Of a DNA stretch of 49,133 nucleotides, positions 17,037 through 25,983 are shown in pieces (positions within the stretch are counted from its first letter, which is position 1; each line of letters starts with the position of its first letter). The stretch is from the NCBI GenBank assembly GCA_027066435.1, contig JAMONX010000025.1, positions 1 through 49,133 of the forward strand, given 5' to 3'. The translations under genes and the position numbers were made by a program. A model generated the notes under the pieces. The model was not told the origin of the DNA. It saw nothing but the letters and a program-made list of their open reading frames with translations, and ran no database searches. Source of the DNA: Campylobacterales bacterium. Lineage in GTDB: Bacteria > Campylobacterota > Campylobacteria > Campylobacterales > QNZT01.

Positions 17037-18882
17037 CTTTTATCTCTCTTTCTACTATAGTTCCTATAATCTTTGCTAAAGTTATATGCGATTCTAAAAT
17101 CTCTACTTTTACATGTTCAAATAGCTCTACATCACTATCTATTAAAAAGACTCTAGCTCCTATCATAACACCTTCGTTAAACTTAGCAATAGGAGTTTTT
17201 TCACTCTCAACAATGGTTGCAGTCAAAATAGCTCCTTCATTCTCTTTTGCCCATCTAGCATATTTTCTATCCATATAATCCCAAGCAACTTTAGCACTCT
17301 CTCGTTCTAGTTCACTAACTTTTGATGCAGTTATCTCTATGTTTTTCAAGATATACTCTTGGAGTTTTTTATCTCTGTTTTTGATAGCCTTTAAAAGTCT
17401 ATGCACGATTAAATCACTATATCTTCTTATAGGAGAAGTAAAATGAGTATAGTGTTCAAATCCCAAACCAAAATGCCCTAAGTTTTCATGTGAATAGATA
17501 GCCTGTTTTTGAGCTCTTATAATAAGCTTATCAACCTCTTGTCTTAAATCTTTTTCATCTGCACTCTTTTGCAAAGATTTAATCGTATCATAGATATCAC
17601 CAGAACTCTCCGAATAGATACCGATAATCGCCAAATCATCCATCATCTCTTCTATTCGTTCCGATGAAGGCTCACTGTGAACTCTAAATATTCCCCTCTC
17701 AAATGCATGTGCAGCTGCTTTGTTAGCTAGTAGCATTGCATCTTCTATGAGTGAGTGAGAAGGAGTTTCGTGTTCCTCTTTTATATCTATAAGATTTTGA
17801 TTTGCATCTAGCGTCATACTATAATCAGTTGAGCGAAATTCACATCCATTTTGAAGTCTTAAAAAACGAAATTTTTCTAAAAGTCTATTTAACGGTAGCA
17901 GATACTCTAAAATCTTATCATCAATTACATCTTTTTGGTCAAAATCACCTTCTAAAAAGAGATCTATTTTGTCATAAGTGTATCTTCGTTTTGAGTGGAT
18001 GATGGCTTCTATCATCTCCTCTTTTATAACTTTTACATTTTTTTGATCAATTGTTATCTTATAAACAAAAGCAAGTCTATCAACCTCTGGTTTTAAAGAA
18101 CATATATTTTCACTAAGAGCCCTTGGTAACATAGGTATGCTTTTATGAGGAAAATAGATAGAAAACCCTCTATCTCTAGCTTCTCTATCTATCTGACTTT
18201 TTTCATGTACATACTCACTAACATCAGCAATCGCAACATAAAGAGCCGACTCTTTTTTGTCAAAATAGATAGCATCATCAAAATCTTTAGCAGTAGGAGG
18301 GTCAATCGTGCAAAATGGTAAGTGTGTCAAATCAACACGATTTGGATACATACTTTTATCAACTGCATCTCCATAGCTTTTTGCTTCATCTTCAGCTTTT
18401 TGTGAAAAAAACTCTTTTTTATTGTAGATTGCAAGTGAAATCTTTTCATCTACTTTAGGGTCGCTTAAAACTCCTAAGTTTTCTACTATGATATTGTTAG
18501 TATTGTCAATTTTTAAAACACTACCTTCGGGCAACTCTTTTAGTGCTTTTTGAGATGCAGATAAGGTTATGGGGAGGTCAGTTTTTATATTAAAACCAAT
18601 AACTTGATTTTCTACTGTTTTTGTATAAACAGCTATTGTTTCAAACTCTTTTTTTAAGACTTCAATTACTTTTGCTTTTGGTCTGCCACCTTTTTTGAAA
18701 ACTCTCTTTGCCAGAACGATATCGCCTTTTGTTGCAGAGTTTAAATCAAAAGAGTCGATAATTAAATCTTTTGCATCTGTAGCTGAAAAAGGGCTAAGAT
18801 ACCCAGCCCCACTTCTTGAGACATCTACAACCCCAAAACGATACTTTGAGTCAAGTTTATAGAGTCCATCTTTTAACTTCAA
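17029..18882 (-). CDS. rnr: Ribonuclease R family 3'-5' exoribonuclease
   Basis: Processive 3'-5' RNA exonuclease of the RNB family. The catalytic core shows TIDPPTAKDFDDAIYFD with the metal-binding aspartates, ADVSEYV, RGFSIYFP, SIPMLPRALSENICSL, the LLANKAAA segment, HFGLGFEHYTHFTSPIRRYSDLIVHR, and a C-terminal S1-like region (ILTATIVESEKTPIAKF). The first conventional start is a TTG at 18882 with no ribosome site. The frame is open for 33 more codons upstream to an ATA with a good ribosome site (separate entry), so the protein is probably about 650 residues. Overlaps holA by 8 bp. Confidence 0.93.
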   Translation of the reverse strand: MKLKDGLYKLDSKYRFGVVDVSRSGAGYLSPFSATDAKDLIIDSFDLNSATKGDIVLAKRVFKKGGRPKAKVIEVLKKEFETIAVYTKTVENQVIGFNIKTDLPITLSASQKALKELPEGSVLKIDNTNNIIVENLGVLSDPKVDEKISLAIYNKKEFFSQKAEDEAKSYGDAVDKSMYPNRVDLTHLPFCTIDPPTAKDFDDAIYFDKKESALYVAIADVSEYVHEKSQIDREARDRGFSIYFPHKSIPMLPRALSENICSLKPEVDRLAFVYKITIDQKNVKVIKEEMIEAIIHSKRRYTYDKIDLFLEGDFDQKDVIDDKILEYLLPLNRLLEKFRFLRLQNGCEFRSTDYSMTLDANQNLIDIKEEHETPSHSLIEDAMLLANKAAAHAFERGIFRVHSEPSSERIEEMMDDLAIIGIYSESSGDIYDTIKSLQKSADEKDLRQEVDKLIIRAQKQAIYSHENLGHFGLGFEHYTHFTSPIRRYSDLIVHRLLKAIKNRDKKLQEYILKNIEITASKVSELERESAKVAWDYMDRKYARWAKENEGAILTATIVESEKTPIAKFNEGVMIGARVFLIDSDVELFEHVKVEILESHITLAKIIGTIVEREIKDV

Positions 18883-18981
18883 AGCTTTTAATCTAATTAG
18901 CTTTTGGATTAACTCTGTGTCAAAATCGATGATATCTTTTTCATCAATCCCTTTTTCTATTTTTAGAAGTAACTCTTTTAT
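18883..18981 (-). other. N-terminal extension of RNase R with candidate AUA start
   Basis: In frame with rnr, 33 codons upstream of the TTG read IKELLLKIEKGIDEKDIIDF..., a plausible helical N-terminus, bounded by an in-frame TAA four codons further upstream. No ATG, GTG or TTG occurs. The ATA at 18981-18979 is preceded by AAGAGAG at a 7-nt spacing and overlaps the TAA of a 12-codon upstream frame as cATAAa. Confidence 0.5.
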
Positions 18982-19016
18982 GATAATTCTCTCTTAAAAA
19001 GATTTTTATAAATCAT
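18978..19016 (-). CDS. Possible leader peptide (12 codons) before RNase R
   Basis: A short frame MIYKNLFKRELS starting at an ATG with AGGATTGAATAGG upstream and ending in TAA, which overlaps the candidate AUA start of rnr by two bases. It may serve only to bring ribosomes to the rnr start. It could also be chance, or the remnant of the original rnr start after a one-base change. Confidence 0.3.
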   Translation of the reverse strand: MIYKNLFKRELS

Positions 19017-19222
19017 CCTATTCAATCCTTTTTTTCGACATAATAACACAACTTTTATTGATAAGTAAAAAAAGCTTTATTACGATAAGTAACAATATTG
19101 AATATATTTAATTTTAAATACAAAAAATATACTAATTTAAATTTAATTACAAGATTTTTTTTGATAAAAAAAAATTAAATAAAAAACATAGGAAAACTGT
19201 TCCAAATGTTAACTTTTTATAG
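19017..19222. other. AT-rich divergent intergenic region between rnr and the subtilase gene
   Basis: About 200 bp of very AT-rich sequence carrying divergent promoters. Two ATAAGTAA copies near 19060 and 19092 and a short GGAA-N5-TTCC repeat (19191-19203) are visible. No gene or RNA is recognised. Confidence 0.35.
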
Positions 19223-19228
19223 TATACT
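19223..19228 (+). promoter_or_regulatory. -10 element of the subtilase gene
   Basis: TATACT within TTATAGTATACTTACG, about 39 nt before the GTG start. GAAGGA at 19255-19260 is the ribosome site. Confidence 0.4.
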
Positions 19229-19266
19229 TACGATATTACAAGATAGACCCCAGTGAAGGAAATTAT

Positions 19267-20673
19267 GTGATCAAAAAAGCTCTCTTAATACTTTTAATCT
19301 TAAATGCATCTCTACATGCCGACTTCTATTATAGCAACGGTAAAAAACATGAACTAAAAGCTGAAAAAAACATAAGAGCAGCAACTGAAAACTCTCTAAT
19401 TTTATTTAAAACAAATTTTGGCACAACTGTTGGTGTAGATAATAGATTAATCGTATCATTTAAAGATATAAATATTAAAAAGATTATTGAACAAAAATAT
19501 AACCTTACACTTATCAAAAGCTTAAATGACTCTCTTTTTTTATATAAAATAGAAGATATGAAAAAAACAATTGAAATATCAAATAAAATTTATGAAGAAG
19601 AGGGAGTAAAATTTGCTCATCCAGATTTTCATAGAGAAAAGAGAGCAAGAGTACTTACAAATGACCCTCACTCTGACCTTTTATGGCATTTAGAAGACAA
19701 TGAAGGAACAGCTGATATAAATATAAAAGAGGCTTGGAAGTGGACAAAAGGTGCTGGGGTAAAAGTTGCTGTTTATGATGAAGGAATTGATATAGATCAT
19801 ATTGATTTAAAAGATAATATCTATAAATTTGCAAATTTCAACAATGATAATATAAGCTCTCTTCCTTATAGTGATGACGATAGCTGGCATGGTACTGCTT
19901 GTGCTGGTCTATTAGCATCTTCAGAAAATGGAAAAGGTGGTGTTGGTACTGCTCCAGAAATCAACCTGTATGCTGTTAGATATAGTGATACAAGTGTCTC
20001 TAAAGATATAGAGGCTTATGAATGGATGATGAGTGAAGGTGTGAGTGTTATAACAAATAGTTGGGGAACTTATCAGAACTTGGATGCGTATAATGAGACA
20101 TTTGAAAAATTAGCAACTCAAGGAAGAGATGGAAAAGGGATTATAATAATATTTGCAGCTGGAAATAATGGTCAAGATTTGGATGATGTCAATGAAAATG
20201 GAGCCTCTATAAATGATGAATCAGAATCTCCTTATGTACTCTCAATCGCAGCTTCAACAAGAGACAATACAATTGCATCTTATTCAAATTATGGCTCTGC
20301 TGTAGATTTAACAGCTCCTGGTGGTTCTCAAAATGGAGATGGACTTTTTACAACTGATGCAAGTGGGGTAAAAGGTTATACAGCTGATAATTATAACTAT
20401 AATTTTGTAGGAACTTCTGCATCTGCACCAATAGCAGCGGGAGTTGTAGCACTTATGCTTTCAGTCAACCCAGAACTTGATAGAGATAATATAACTGACA
20501 TTTTAAAACAGACTGCTCAAAAACTTGGAAATTTTGCATACGATGAAAATGGACACAATAACCATTGGGGTTATGGTAAAATAGATGCAGGTCATGCGGT
20601 TAGAATTGCAAGAACATATGGTAAATCAAAGCTAAAAAGTTTTACAAGAACCATGTTTGCAGAGTTATTTTAA
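19267..20673 (+). CDS. Secreted subtilisin-like serine protease (S8)
   Basis: Exported subtilase of 468 residues. Residues 1-18 are a signal peptide (MIKKALLILLILNASLHA). A pro-region of about 110 residues follows (VDNRLIVSFKDINIKKIIEQKY...FAHPDFHREKR), as in many subtilases. The catalytic triad is D171 (VAVYDEGID), H208 (SWHGTACAGLL) and S384 (GTSASAPIAAGVVA), with oxyanion Asn300 in AAGNNG, so it should be active. The acidic loops and the GYGKIDAGHAV ending resemble the kexin-like branch, but no P-domain follows. GTG start chosen for GAAGGA six bases upstream; the overlapping ATG is followed at once by TGA. Substrate unknown; single-gene unit. Confidence 0.9.
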   Translation: MIKKALLILLILNASLHADFYYSNGKKHELKAEKNIRAATENSLILFKTNFGTTVGVDNRLIVSFKDINIKKIIEQKYNLTLIKSLNDSLFLYKIEDMKKTIEISNKIYEEEGVKFAHPDFHREKRARVLTNDPHSDLLWHLEDNEGTADINIKEAWKWTKGAGVKVAVYDEGIDIDHIDLKDNIYKFANFNNDNISSLPYSDDDSWHGTACAGLLASSENGKGGVGTAPEINLYAVRYSDTSVSKDIEAYEWMMSEGVSVITNSWGTYQNLDAYNETFEKLATQGRDGKGIIIIFAAGNNGQDLDDVNENGASINDESESPYVLSIAASTRDNTIASYSNYGSAVDLTAPGGSQNGDGLFTTDASGVKGYTADNYNYNFVGTSASAPIAAGVVALMLSVNPELDRDNITDILKQTAQKLGNFAYDENGHNNHWGYGKIDAGHAVRIARTYGKSKLKSFTRTMFAELF

Positions 20674-20691
20674 TTTATTTTTTGTACTATA

Positions 20692-20719
20692 AGGCTAATC
20701 AGAAATGTGGCTTTAGCCT
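20692..20719 (+). other. Stem-loop upstream of gltX
   Basis: AGGCTAA (20692-20698) and TTAGCCT (20713-20719) pair as a 7-bp stem with a 14-nt loop, ending 26 nt before the gltX ATG and overlapping a TATAAG box (20688-20693). There is no U-tract, so it may be a weak terminator of the subtilase transcript or a 5' leader element. Confidence 0.35.
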
Positions 20720-20745
20720 CACTTCCTAAACCATAAAGGAATTAT

Positions 20746-22041
20746 ATGTACAGATTTGCACCCTCTCCTACTGGAGATATGCATATAGGAAACCTCCGTG
20801 TTGCACTTTTTAACTATATTTGTGCAAAACAATCAAAAGAGAAATTTATAATAAGAGTAGAAGATACGGACAAAGAGAGAAATATCGAAGGAAAAGATCA
20901 AGAGATTTTAGAGATATTAAATCTCTTTGGTATAACTTATGACCAACTTATATATCAAAGTGATAATCTTAAATTTCATAGGCAGTTAGGTAGTAAATTG
21001 TTGATGGATGGAAATGCTTTTTCCTGTTTTTGCAGTGCTAAAACATTAGAAGAGAAAAGAGAACAGGCAAAAAAAGATAAAAAAGCATATCGATATGATG
21101 GAGTATGTAAAAAACTAAGTGACAGTGAAGTTATAGAAAATGAAAACCCTTTTGTAGTTCGCATAAAAGAACCTTCTGAAAAAATAGAGTTTACAGACCT
21201 CATAAAAGGCGATATGAAGTTTGAACCTAAAGATATTGATGATTTTGTGATTTTAAGAGTTGATAAAACACCAACTTATAACTTTGCATGTGCCATTGAT
21301 GATATGTTAAGCAATGTAAGCGTAATTATTAGAGGAGAAGACCACTTATCAAACACTCCAAAACAAGAACTTATTAGAAAATATCTAGGATATAATGAAA
21401 AGGTAAAATATGCACATTTACCTATCATACTAAATGATTCAGGTAAAAAGATGAGCAAAAGAGATGATGAATCAAGCGTAAAGTGGTTGCTCGAAGAGGG
21501 ATTTTTACCAGATACAATTATAAATTATCTAATTTTGATAGGTAACAAAACACCAACAGAGATTTTTTCACTAGATGAAGCTATAACTTGGTTTGATATA
21601 ACAAAAGTCTCAAAAAACCCTGCAAAATTTGATATAACAAAACTAAGGCAATTAAATAGAGAACACATAAAGGCACTTGACCCACTATCTCTTTCAAAAT
21701 TTATAGGATATTCAAGCAAAGATATTGGGAAATTAGCAAAGATATATCTTGAAGAAGCAAGTACAATCAATGAAATAAAAGTTAAAATAGATACAATATT
21801 TAAAACTAAAACATGTGATGAATTTGAGCAAGAGTTTGAACTGCTTAAAGTTGCGACTAAAGATTTACCATACTTTAAAGAGTTTGATGAATTTAAAGCA
21901 TATCTTGGCGAAAAAAGTGGCTTAAAGGGAAAAAAATTCTTTAAACCACTTCGCTCTCTTCTTACAGGAAGTGATAGTGGTCCAAATTTAAGTGATATTT
22001 ATCCACATATAAAAAACTATTTAGGAGAAATAATAAAATGA
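20746..22041 (+). CDS. gltX: Glutamate--tRNA ligase
   Basis: Class I aminoacyl-tRNA synthetase of 431 residues charging tRNA with glutamate. The HIGH signature is HIGN (residues 17-20) in [20 protein letters not shown] and the KMSKS-type loop is [21 protein letters not shown] and a C-terminal helical anticodon-binding domain are present. This phylum often has two GltX proteins, one of which may charge tRNA-Gln for GatCAB amidation. GatB is encoded in this window, but which GltX this is cannot be decided. The stop overlaps the ATG of yggT. AAAGGA precedes the start. Confidence 0.94.
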   Translation: MYRFAPSPTGDMHIGNLRVALFNYICAKQSKEKFIIRVEDTDKERNIEGKDQEILEILNLFGITYDQLIYQSDNLKFHRQLGSKLLMDGNAFSCFCSAKTLEEKREQAKKDKKAYRYDGVCKKLSDSEVIENENPFVVRIKEPSEKIEFTDLIKGDMKFEPKDIDDFVILRVDKTPTYNFACAIDDMLSNVSVIIRGEDHLSNTPKQELIRKYLGYNEKVKYAHLPIILNDSGKKMSKRDDESSVKWLLEEGFLPDTIINYLILIGNKTPTEIFSLDEAITWFDITKVSKNPAKFDITKLRQLNREHIKALDPLSLSKFIGYSSKDIGKLAKIYLEEASTINEIKVKIDTIFKTKTCDEFEQEFELLKVATKDLPYFKEFDEFKAYLGEKSGLKGKKFFKPLRSLLTGSDSGPNLSDIYPHIKNYLGEIIK

Positions 22042-22295
22042 TAGATGCAATCTTTTTTACAATAATACAGATACTTGAACTCTACAAATGGGTTGTTATA
22101 ATCTCAGCTCTTATAACCTGGGTAAATCCAGATCCATCAAATCCAGTTGTTCAAATATTAGGAAGATTAACTCAACCAGTTTATGATTTTATAAAACGAT
22201 ATATTCCTACATCCATAAGTGGTATAGATCTTTCACCTATTATCGTTATATTTGCCATAATCTTTGTGCAACAGGTATTGAGTAATATTGGATAG
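22038..22295 (+). CDS. YggT family membrane protein
   Basis: An 85-residue integral membrane protein with two hydrophobic segments (about 3-24 and 60-82). Between them is the family's signature loop, [34 protein letters not shown]. YggT proteins are linked to osmotic tolerance, division or membrane protein placement in different bacteria, with no settled mechanism. It overlaps gltX by 4 bp and slt by 8 bp, so the three form a translationally coupled operon. Confidence 0.9.
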   Translation: MIDAIFFTIIQILELYKWVVIISALITWVNPDPSNPVVQILGRLTQPVYDFIKRYIPTSISGIDLSPIIVIFAIIFVQQVLSNIG

Positions 22296-23925
22296 GACGC
22301 AAAAAAGAGTAATCATTTTACTACTCTTTTTTAGCATCTCATTATCAGCAAAAGAGTTATCAATTGATTTTTTTGCTGATAAACCAAGAAGTTTTATAAA
22401 AGATTTTTATATATCACAATATCTTGATACTGATATAAAACCTCAAGATGCAAGAGAACTTTTGACTCAGGTTAATAACTTAAACCTTCGTCTATTTTAT
22501 AAATTTGCAGATAAAGTTGATGATTTTAGTTTTACAAGAGTTAAGTATTGCCTAAAACTTAAGCCTGAGTTTTTTGAAGGCAAAACCCCAGATTGTATAG
22601 CTATGGGATTAACTCCTTTTAAAGCAACAAAATTAGAACCAAAAAAACTTATAAATATCTCAACCTCAATAAAAAATAAATATCCACTACATACACAAAA
22701 GTATAGACTTATCGCAACAAGAAGTTTTGAAAAACTCTTTGAATCTAATAACTCTCTTTTGATAAGTACATTCAACTCTGTTGGAAAAACATTTAGACAA
22801 ACTTACCTTAATCACCCAATACCAGAATCTAAACTTCAAAGTTTAACCCAGACAAAAGCTTTTAGCTCGATGGTTGTTACTATCATAAGAGATCCAAAGC
22901 TAGAGAAACTTCAAAAAAGTATTTTAAAAATTGACTCATCAGCCCTATCTTCAGATGCAAACTTCCTTTTAGCATTAAATGCCATAAATCAAAACAGAGA
23001 TGATATAGCTCTCTGGTATCTAAAACTTGCTCAAAAATATGCAAGATTACAATTTGACAAAGATAAAGCTCTCTTTTGGCAATACCTTTTAAACAAAGAT
23101 AAAGCTCTCTTACAGGAGTTAATAAAAAGCAAATCTATAAATATATATACACTTTATGCTTATGAAACATTAGGACTAAAGCCAAAAGGAATCTTAACAA
23201 CAGTTGGAGCTAAAAATCAAAAAGCTCCATTTGATGCAACAGATCCATTTGCTTGGCTAAAAGTAAAAGCAAACTTTAAAAACCAAAAATATAAAAATTA
23301 TGAAGCGAAAAAAATAGCTGCACTAAAACTAAATTCTAATGACACAGAAGCTCATGTGGCAAGACTTATATATAAATTTAGCTTAAATCAACACTATTTT
23401 TTAATGCCTCATTTTAAATACCTCTCACAACTACCTAAAAATAAAGCCGCTATCATCTTGGCAATTGCAAGACAAGAGAGTAGATTCATTCCAACTGCTG
23501 TATCATATTCATATGCTTTGGGAATTATGCAATTTATGCCTTATGTTGCAAAAGATATAGCTAAAAAGAATGGTTTGAAAGATTTTAAATACGAGGATCT
23601 CTTTGACACAAAAATCGCTTATAAATTTGCGGATATTCACTTAAACTTCCTAGAAAAGTCACTCTATCATCCTCTTTTTATAGCTTATGCATACAACGCT
23701 GGAATTGGTTTTACAAGACGACAAATTTTACAAAAAGAGTATTTTAAAGAGGGTAAATATGAACCATTTTATTCATTAGAGATGATACCAAATTCTCAAG
23801 CTAGAAAATATGGTAAAAAAGTTTTAGCAAATTATGTTGTATATGCAAAAATTTTAGGAGAAGATATAACTCTTAAAGCTCTTTTAGATACTCTAAAACC
23901 ACCTCACCGTAATCATCGCTTTTAA
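22288..23925 (+). CDS. slt: Soluble lytic murein transglycosylase
   Basis: Periplasmic enzyme of 545 residues that cleaves the peptidoglycan glycan chain to anhydro-muropeptides. A signal peptide (RVIILLLFFSISLSA) is followed by a long helical superhelix region (about 25-385) and a C-terminal GEWL-like catalytic domain with AIARQESRF (catalytic Glu near residue 402), YALGIMQFMP, and FIAYAYNAGIGFTRR. TTG start inside the end of yggT. Its last 53 bp overlap the 3' end of the convergent lipoprotein gene. Confidence 0.9.
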   Translation: MDRTQKRVIILLLFFSISLSAKELSIDFFADKPRSFIKDFYISQYLDTDIKPQDARELLTQVNNLNLRLFYKFADKVDDFSFTRVKYCLKLKPEFFEGKTPDCIAMGLTPFKATKLEPKKLINISTSIKNKYPLHTQKYRLIATRSFEKLFESNNSLLISTFNSVGKTFRQTYLNHPIPESKLQSLTQTKAFSSMVVTIIRDPKLEKLQKSILKIDSSALSSDANFLLALNAINQNRDDIALWYLKLAQKYARLQFDKDKALFWQYLLNKDKALLQELIKSKSINIYTLYAYETLGLKPKGILTTVGAKNQKAPFDATDPFAWLKVKANFKNQKYKNYEAKKIAALKLNSNDTEAHVARLIYKFSLNQHYFLMPHFKYLSQLPKNKAAIILAIARQESRFIPTAVSYSYALGIMQFMPYVAKDIAKKNGLKDFKYEDLFDTKIAYKFADIHLNFLEKSLYHPLFIAYAYNAGIGFTRRQILQKEYFKEGKYEPFYSLEMIPNSQARKYGKKVLANYVVYAKILGEDITLKALLDTLKPPHRNHRF

Positions 23926-24364
23926 AAATCATCTTTAAATTTTTATCTTTTACCTTATCAAACTCTACAAGATAATAAGTTGACCATTGGTTTCGCATAG
24001 GTAATACTCTTATAAGCTTATTGTCATACTTTAACTCCTTTATATTAATGGCTTTTTTACCATTTAAAGTAAGAGAGTAAGATTTATTATTTAACCCTCT
24101 CTCTTTGCTATTTTTAGAGTCGTTATCGATAAATATACTCACTAAAAACATCTCATTTGAACTCTTTTTATACTCTGGCAATGCAAGATTTAAATAAGTT
24201 GCTACGATTGTTGCTTTAATCTCTAAAGAGTTATAAATTTGACCTTTTTTACTATTTATCACGGCACTTTGTTCCAACGAATCTTTAGAGAAAAACCCAT
24301 TTTTTACAGAACAACCTGTTAGAAACAGTAGTAAAATAGAGAGTATTGTTAATCTTTTTTTCAT
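23873..24364 (-). CDS. Lipoprotein of unknown function
   Basis: A 163-residue predicted lipoprotein: MKKRLTILSILLLFLTGC with lipobox LTGC and Cys18. The mature part is mixed alpha/beta with no recognised domain (IFIDNDSKNSKERGLNNKSYSLTLNGKKAINIKELKYDNKLIRVLPMRN is the densest stretch). The ATG at 24364 is chosen because AAGGA lies seven bases upstream; a longer frame reaching 24394 has no ribosome site. The 3' end lies inside slt on the opposite strand. Confidence 0.7.
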   Translation of the reverse strand: MKKRLTILSILLLFLTGCSVKNGFFSKDSLEQSAVINSKKGQIYNSLEIKATIVATYLNLALPEYKKSSNEMFLVSIFIDNDSKNSKERGLNNKSYSLTLNGKKAINIKELKYDNKLIRVLPMRNQWSTYYLVEFDKVKDKNLKMIFKSDDYGEVVLEYLKEL

Positions 24365-24392
24365 CAATTTATCCTTCTTGCCTATTTTACAC

Positions 24393-24409
24393 AAAACTAA
24401 TTTAGTTTT
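24393..24409. promoter_or_regulatory. 17-bp palindrome in the mobB/lipoprotein divergent promoter region
   Basis: AAAACTAA-T-TTAGTTTT is a perfect 8+1+8 inverted repeat. It covers the expected -35 zone of mobB, whose -10 is TACAAT at 24413-24418. Its place suggests an operator acting on one or both genes. Confidence 0.35.
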
Positions 24410-24444
24410 TGTTACAATCTATAAAATATCAGCACTGGAAGAAG

Positions 24445-24951
24445 ATGAAAAAAATTGCCGTTGCATTCACAGGTCCCTCAAATAGCGGAAAAACCACCCT
24501 CATAGAAAAAATTTCTTATATCCTCATAAAGAATTATAAAGTAGCAATTATAAAAAATGACCCAAAAGATAAAGCGATATTTGATGTAGAAGGAAAAGAT
24601 AGTTATAAGTTTTCAAAAACTGGAGCTGAGACTGTTGTTCTCTCACCACATAGAACTACATACTTTTCAAAACAAAGCAAAACTCTTGTAGAGATTATAC
24701 AGATGCTAGGAGAATTTGATATACTTCTAGTTGAAGGACTTAAAACTCTTCCTCTTCCTAGGATTGCTATTTTTAGAGATAAACTAGATGAAAGCTATTT
24801 AACATGTAGTGATGCGATAGCAATAGATGAAAGTGTCAATATAGATTTATATGATATACCACCCAAGATAAAAATATTAGACTTAAATAATCCAACAGCA
24901 ATCATAGAGTGGATTAAAATTTATGCAAAAGATGTAAAGGATATAACATGA
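24445..24951 (+). CDS. mobB: Molybdopterin-guanine dinucleotide biosynthesis adaptor MobB
   Basis: P-loop GTP-binding protein of 168 residues that assists MobA in making the Mo-bis-MGD cofactor of enzymes such as nitrate and formate reductases. The Walker A motif is [10 protein letters not shown] (residues 8-17), followed by [20 protein letters not shown] and [18 protein letters not shown], typical of MobB. The ATG at 24445 is preceded by GGAAGAAG at good distance; an upstream in-frame ATG-like start at 24409 would put residues before the P-loop strand that the family lacks. The stop overlaps the fbp start as ATGA. Confidence 0.9.
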   Translation: MKKIAVAFTGPSNSGKTTLIEKISYILIKNYKVAIIKNDPKDKAIFDVEGKDSYKFSKTGAETVVLSPHRTTYFSKQSKTLVEIIQMLGEFDILLVEGLKTLPLPRIAIFRDKLDESYLTCSDAIAIDESVNIDLYDIPPKIKILDLNNPTAIIEWIKIYAKDVKDIT

Positions 24952-25790
24952 CCGAAATTTTTGAAGCGATTAAGCGTTCAGCTATAAGAATCAGATATGC
25001 GATAGAAAATGATGATACAGGATACTCACAAAACCAAAACTCCACAGGTGATATACAGCTAAAACTTGATATCAAAAGTGATATGATCATAGAAGAAGAG
25101 TTTTCACTTGTTAAAAGCGTAAAAGAGTTAGCAAGTGAAGAGAAAGAGCATGTTGAAGAGCTTTGTAAAGATGGAAAGTATTTAATAGGTTATGATCCAC
25201 TTGATGGTTCATCACTAGCTGATGTAAATTTGAGTGTTGGCTCTATATTTGGTATATATGAAAATGATTATAGTGGAAAAAATCTCAAAGCCTCTGTCTA
25301 TGTTGTATATGGACCTAGAGTTGAGTTAGTGATAGGATATGAAAATAGAGTTGAGCTTCATAGATTAAATTCAAATAATGAGTTTAAATTTATTCAACTA
25401 CTCAATTTAAATCAAAAAGGAAAGCTAAATTCACCAGGTGGGACGCAAAAGCATTGGGAAAAACACCACAAAGAGATGATAGATGATATATTTGCTGATG
25501 GTTATCGACTAAGATATTCTGGCGGAATGGTTCCAGATTTACATCAGATTCTTTTAAAAGGCGGTGGACTTTTCTCTTATCCTGCCACTACTGATGTTCC
25601 CAAAGGAAAACTTAGAATGACATTTGAAGTATTTCCTTTTGCTCAAATTTATGAGTTGGCAGGAGGATCAGCAATAGATGGAAAAGGGAGACTTTTGGAT
25701 TTAATCCCTGAGCATATACATGATACTACACCTTGTTTTTTTGGTTCAAATGAAGAGATACAGAGAGTGAAAACTGCTTATGGAAAATAG
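24948..25790 (+). CDS. fbp: Class I fructose-1,6-bisphosphatase
   Basis: Hydrolyses fructose 1,6-bisphosphate to fructose 6-phosphate in gluconeogenesis. At 280 residues it is shorter than the typical enzyme of about 330. The metal site [24 protein letters not shown] (near residue 82), ELASEEKE, the substrate loop [22 protein letters not shown] and the C-terminal [27 protein letters not shown] are all present. ATGA-coupled to mobB and overlapping the next small gene by 11 bp. An autotroph making hexoses from pyruvate would need it. Confidence 0.93.
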   Translation: MTEIFEAIKRSAIRIRYAIENDDTGYSQNQNSTGDIQLKLDIKSDMIIEEEFSLVKSVKELASEEKEHVEELCKDGKYLIGYDPLDGSSLADVNLSVGSIFGIYENDYSGKNLKASVYVVYGPRVELVIGYENRVELHRLNSNNEFKFIQLLNLNQKGKLNSPGGTQKHWEKHHKEMIDDIFADGYRLRYSGGMVPDLHQILLKGGGLFSYPATTDVPKGKLRMTFEVFPFAQIYELAGGSAIDGKGRLLDLIPEHIHDTTPCFFGSNEEIQRVKTAYGK

Positions 25791-25983
25791 TGAAAAGCCT
25801 GAAAATATTTATAAGATAAAACTACAAGAACAAGTTGAAATCTTACAAAAATGCCAAAAAGAGCATAGTGTAGATTCTTGTACAAAATGCAAAGAGGTAA
25901 TTGGATGTAAAATCCGAAAAAATTACATCAATGCAACATATCAAAGTATGAACAAAGGTGAAGGTGGAGGATTCGAGTTCTAG
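25780..25983 (+). CDS. Small Cys-containing conserved-looking protein
   Basis: Not recognised. It has 67 residues. Four cysteines are arranged [21 protein letters not shown] (Cys39, 48, 51 and 57 region), which could bind a metal or form disulfides, followed by a basic [23 protein letters not shown] tail. No signal peptide. It overlaps the end of fbp by 11 bp and so is probably co-expressed. Its TAG stop is shared, as CTAG, with the convergent chemoreceptor gene. Small size leaves some doubt, but the tight operon fit supports it. Confidence 0.6.
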   Translation: MENSEKPENIYKIKLQEQVEILQKCQKEHSVDSCTKCKEVIGCKIRKNYINATYQSMNKGEGGGFEF

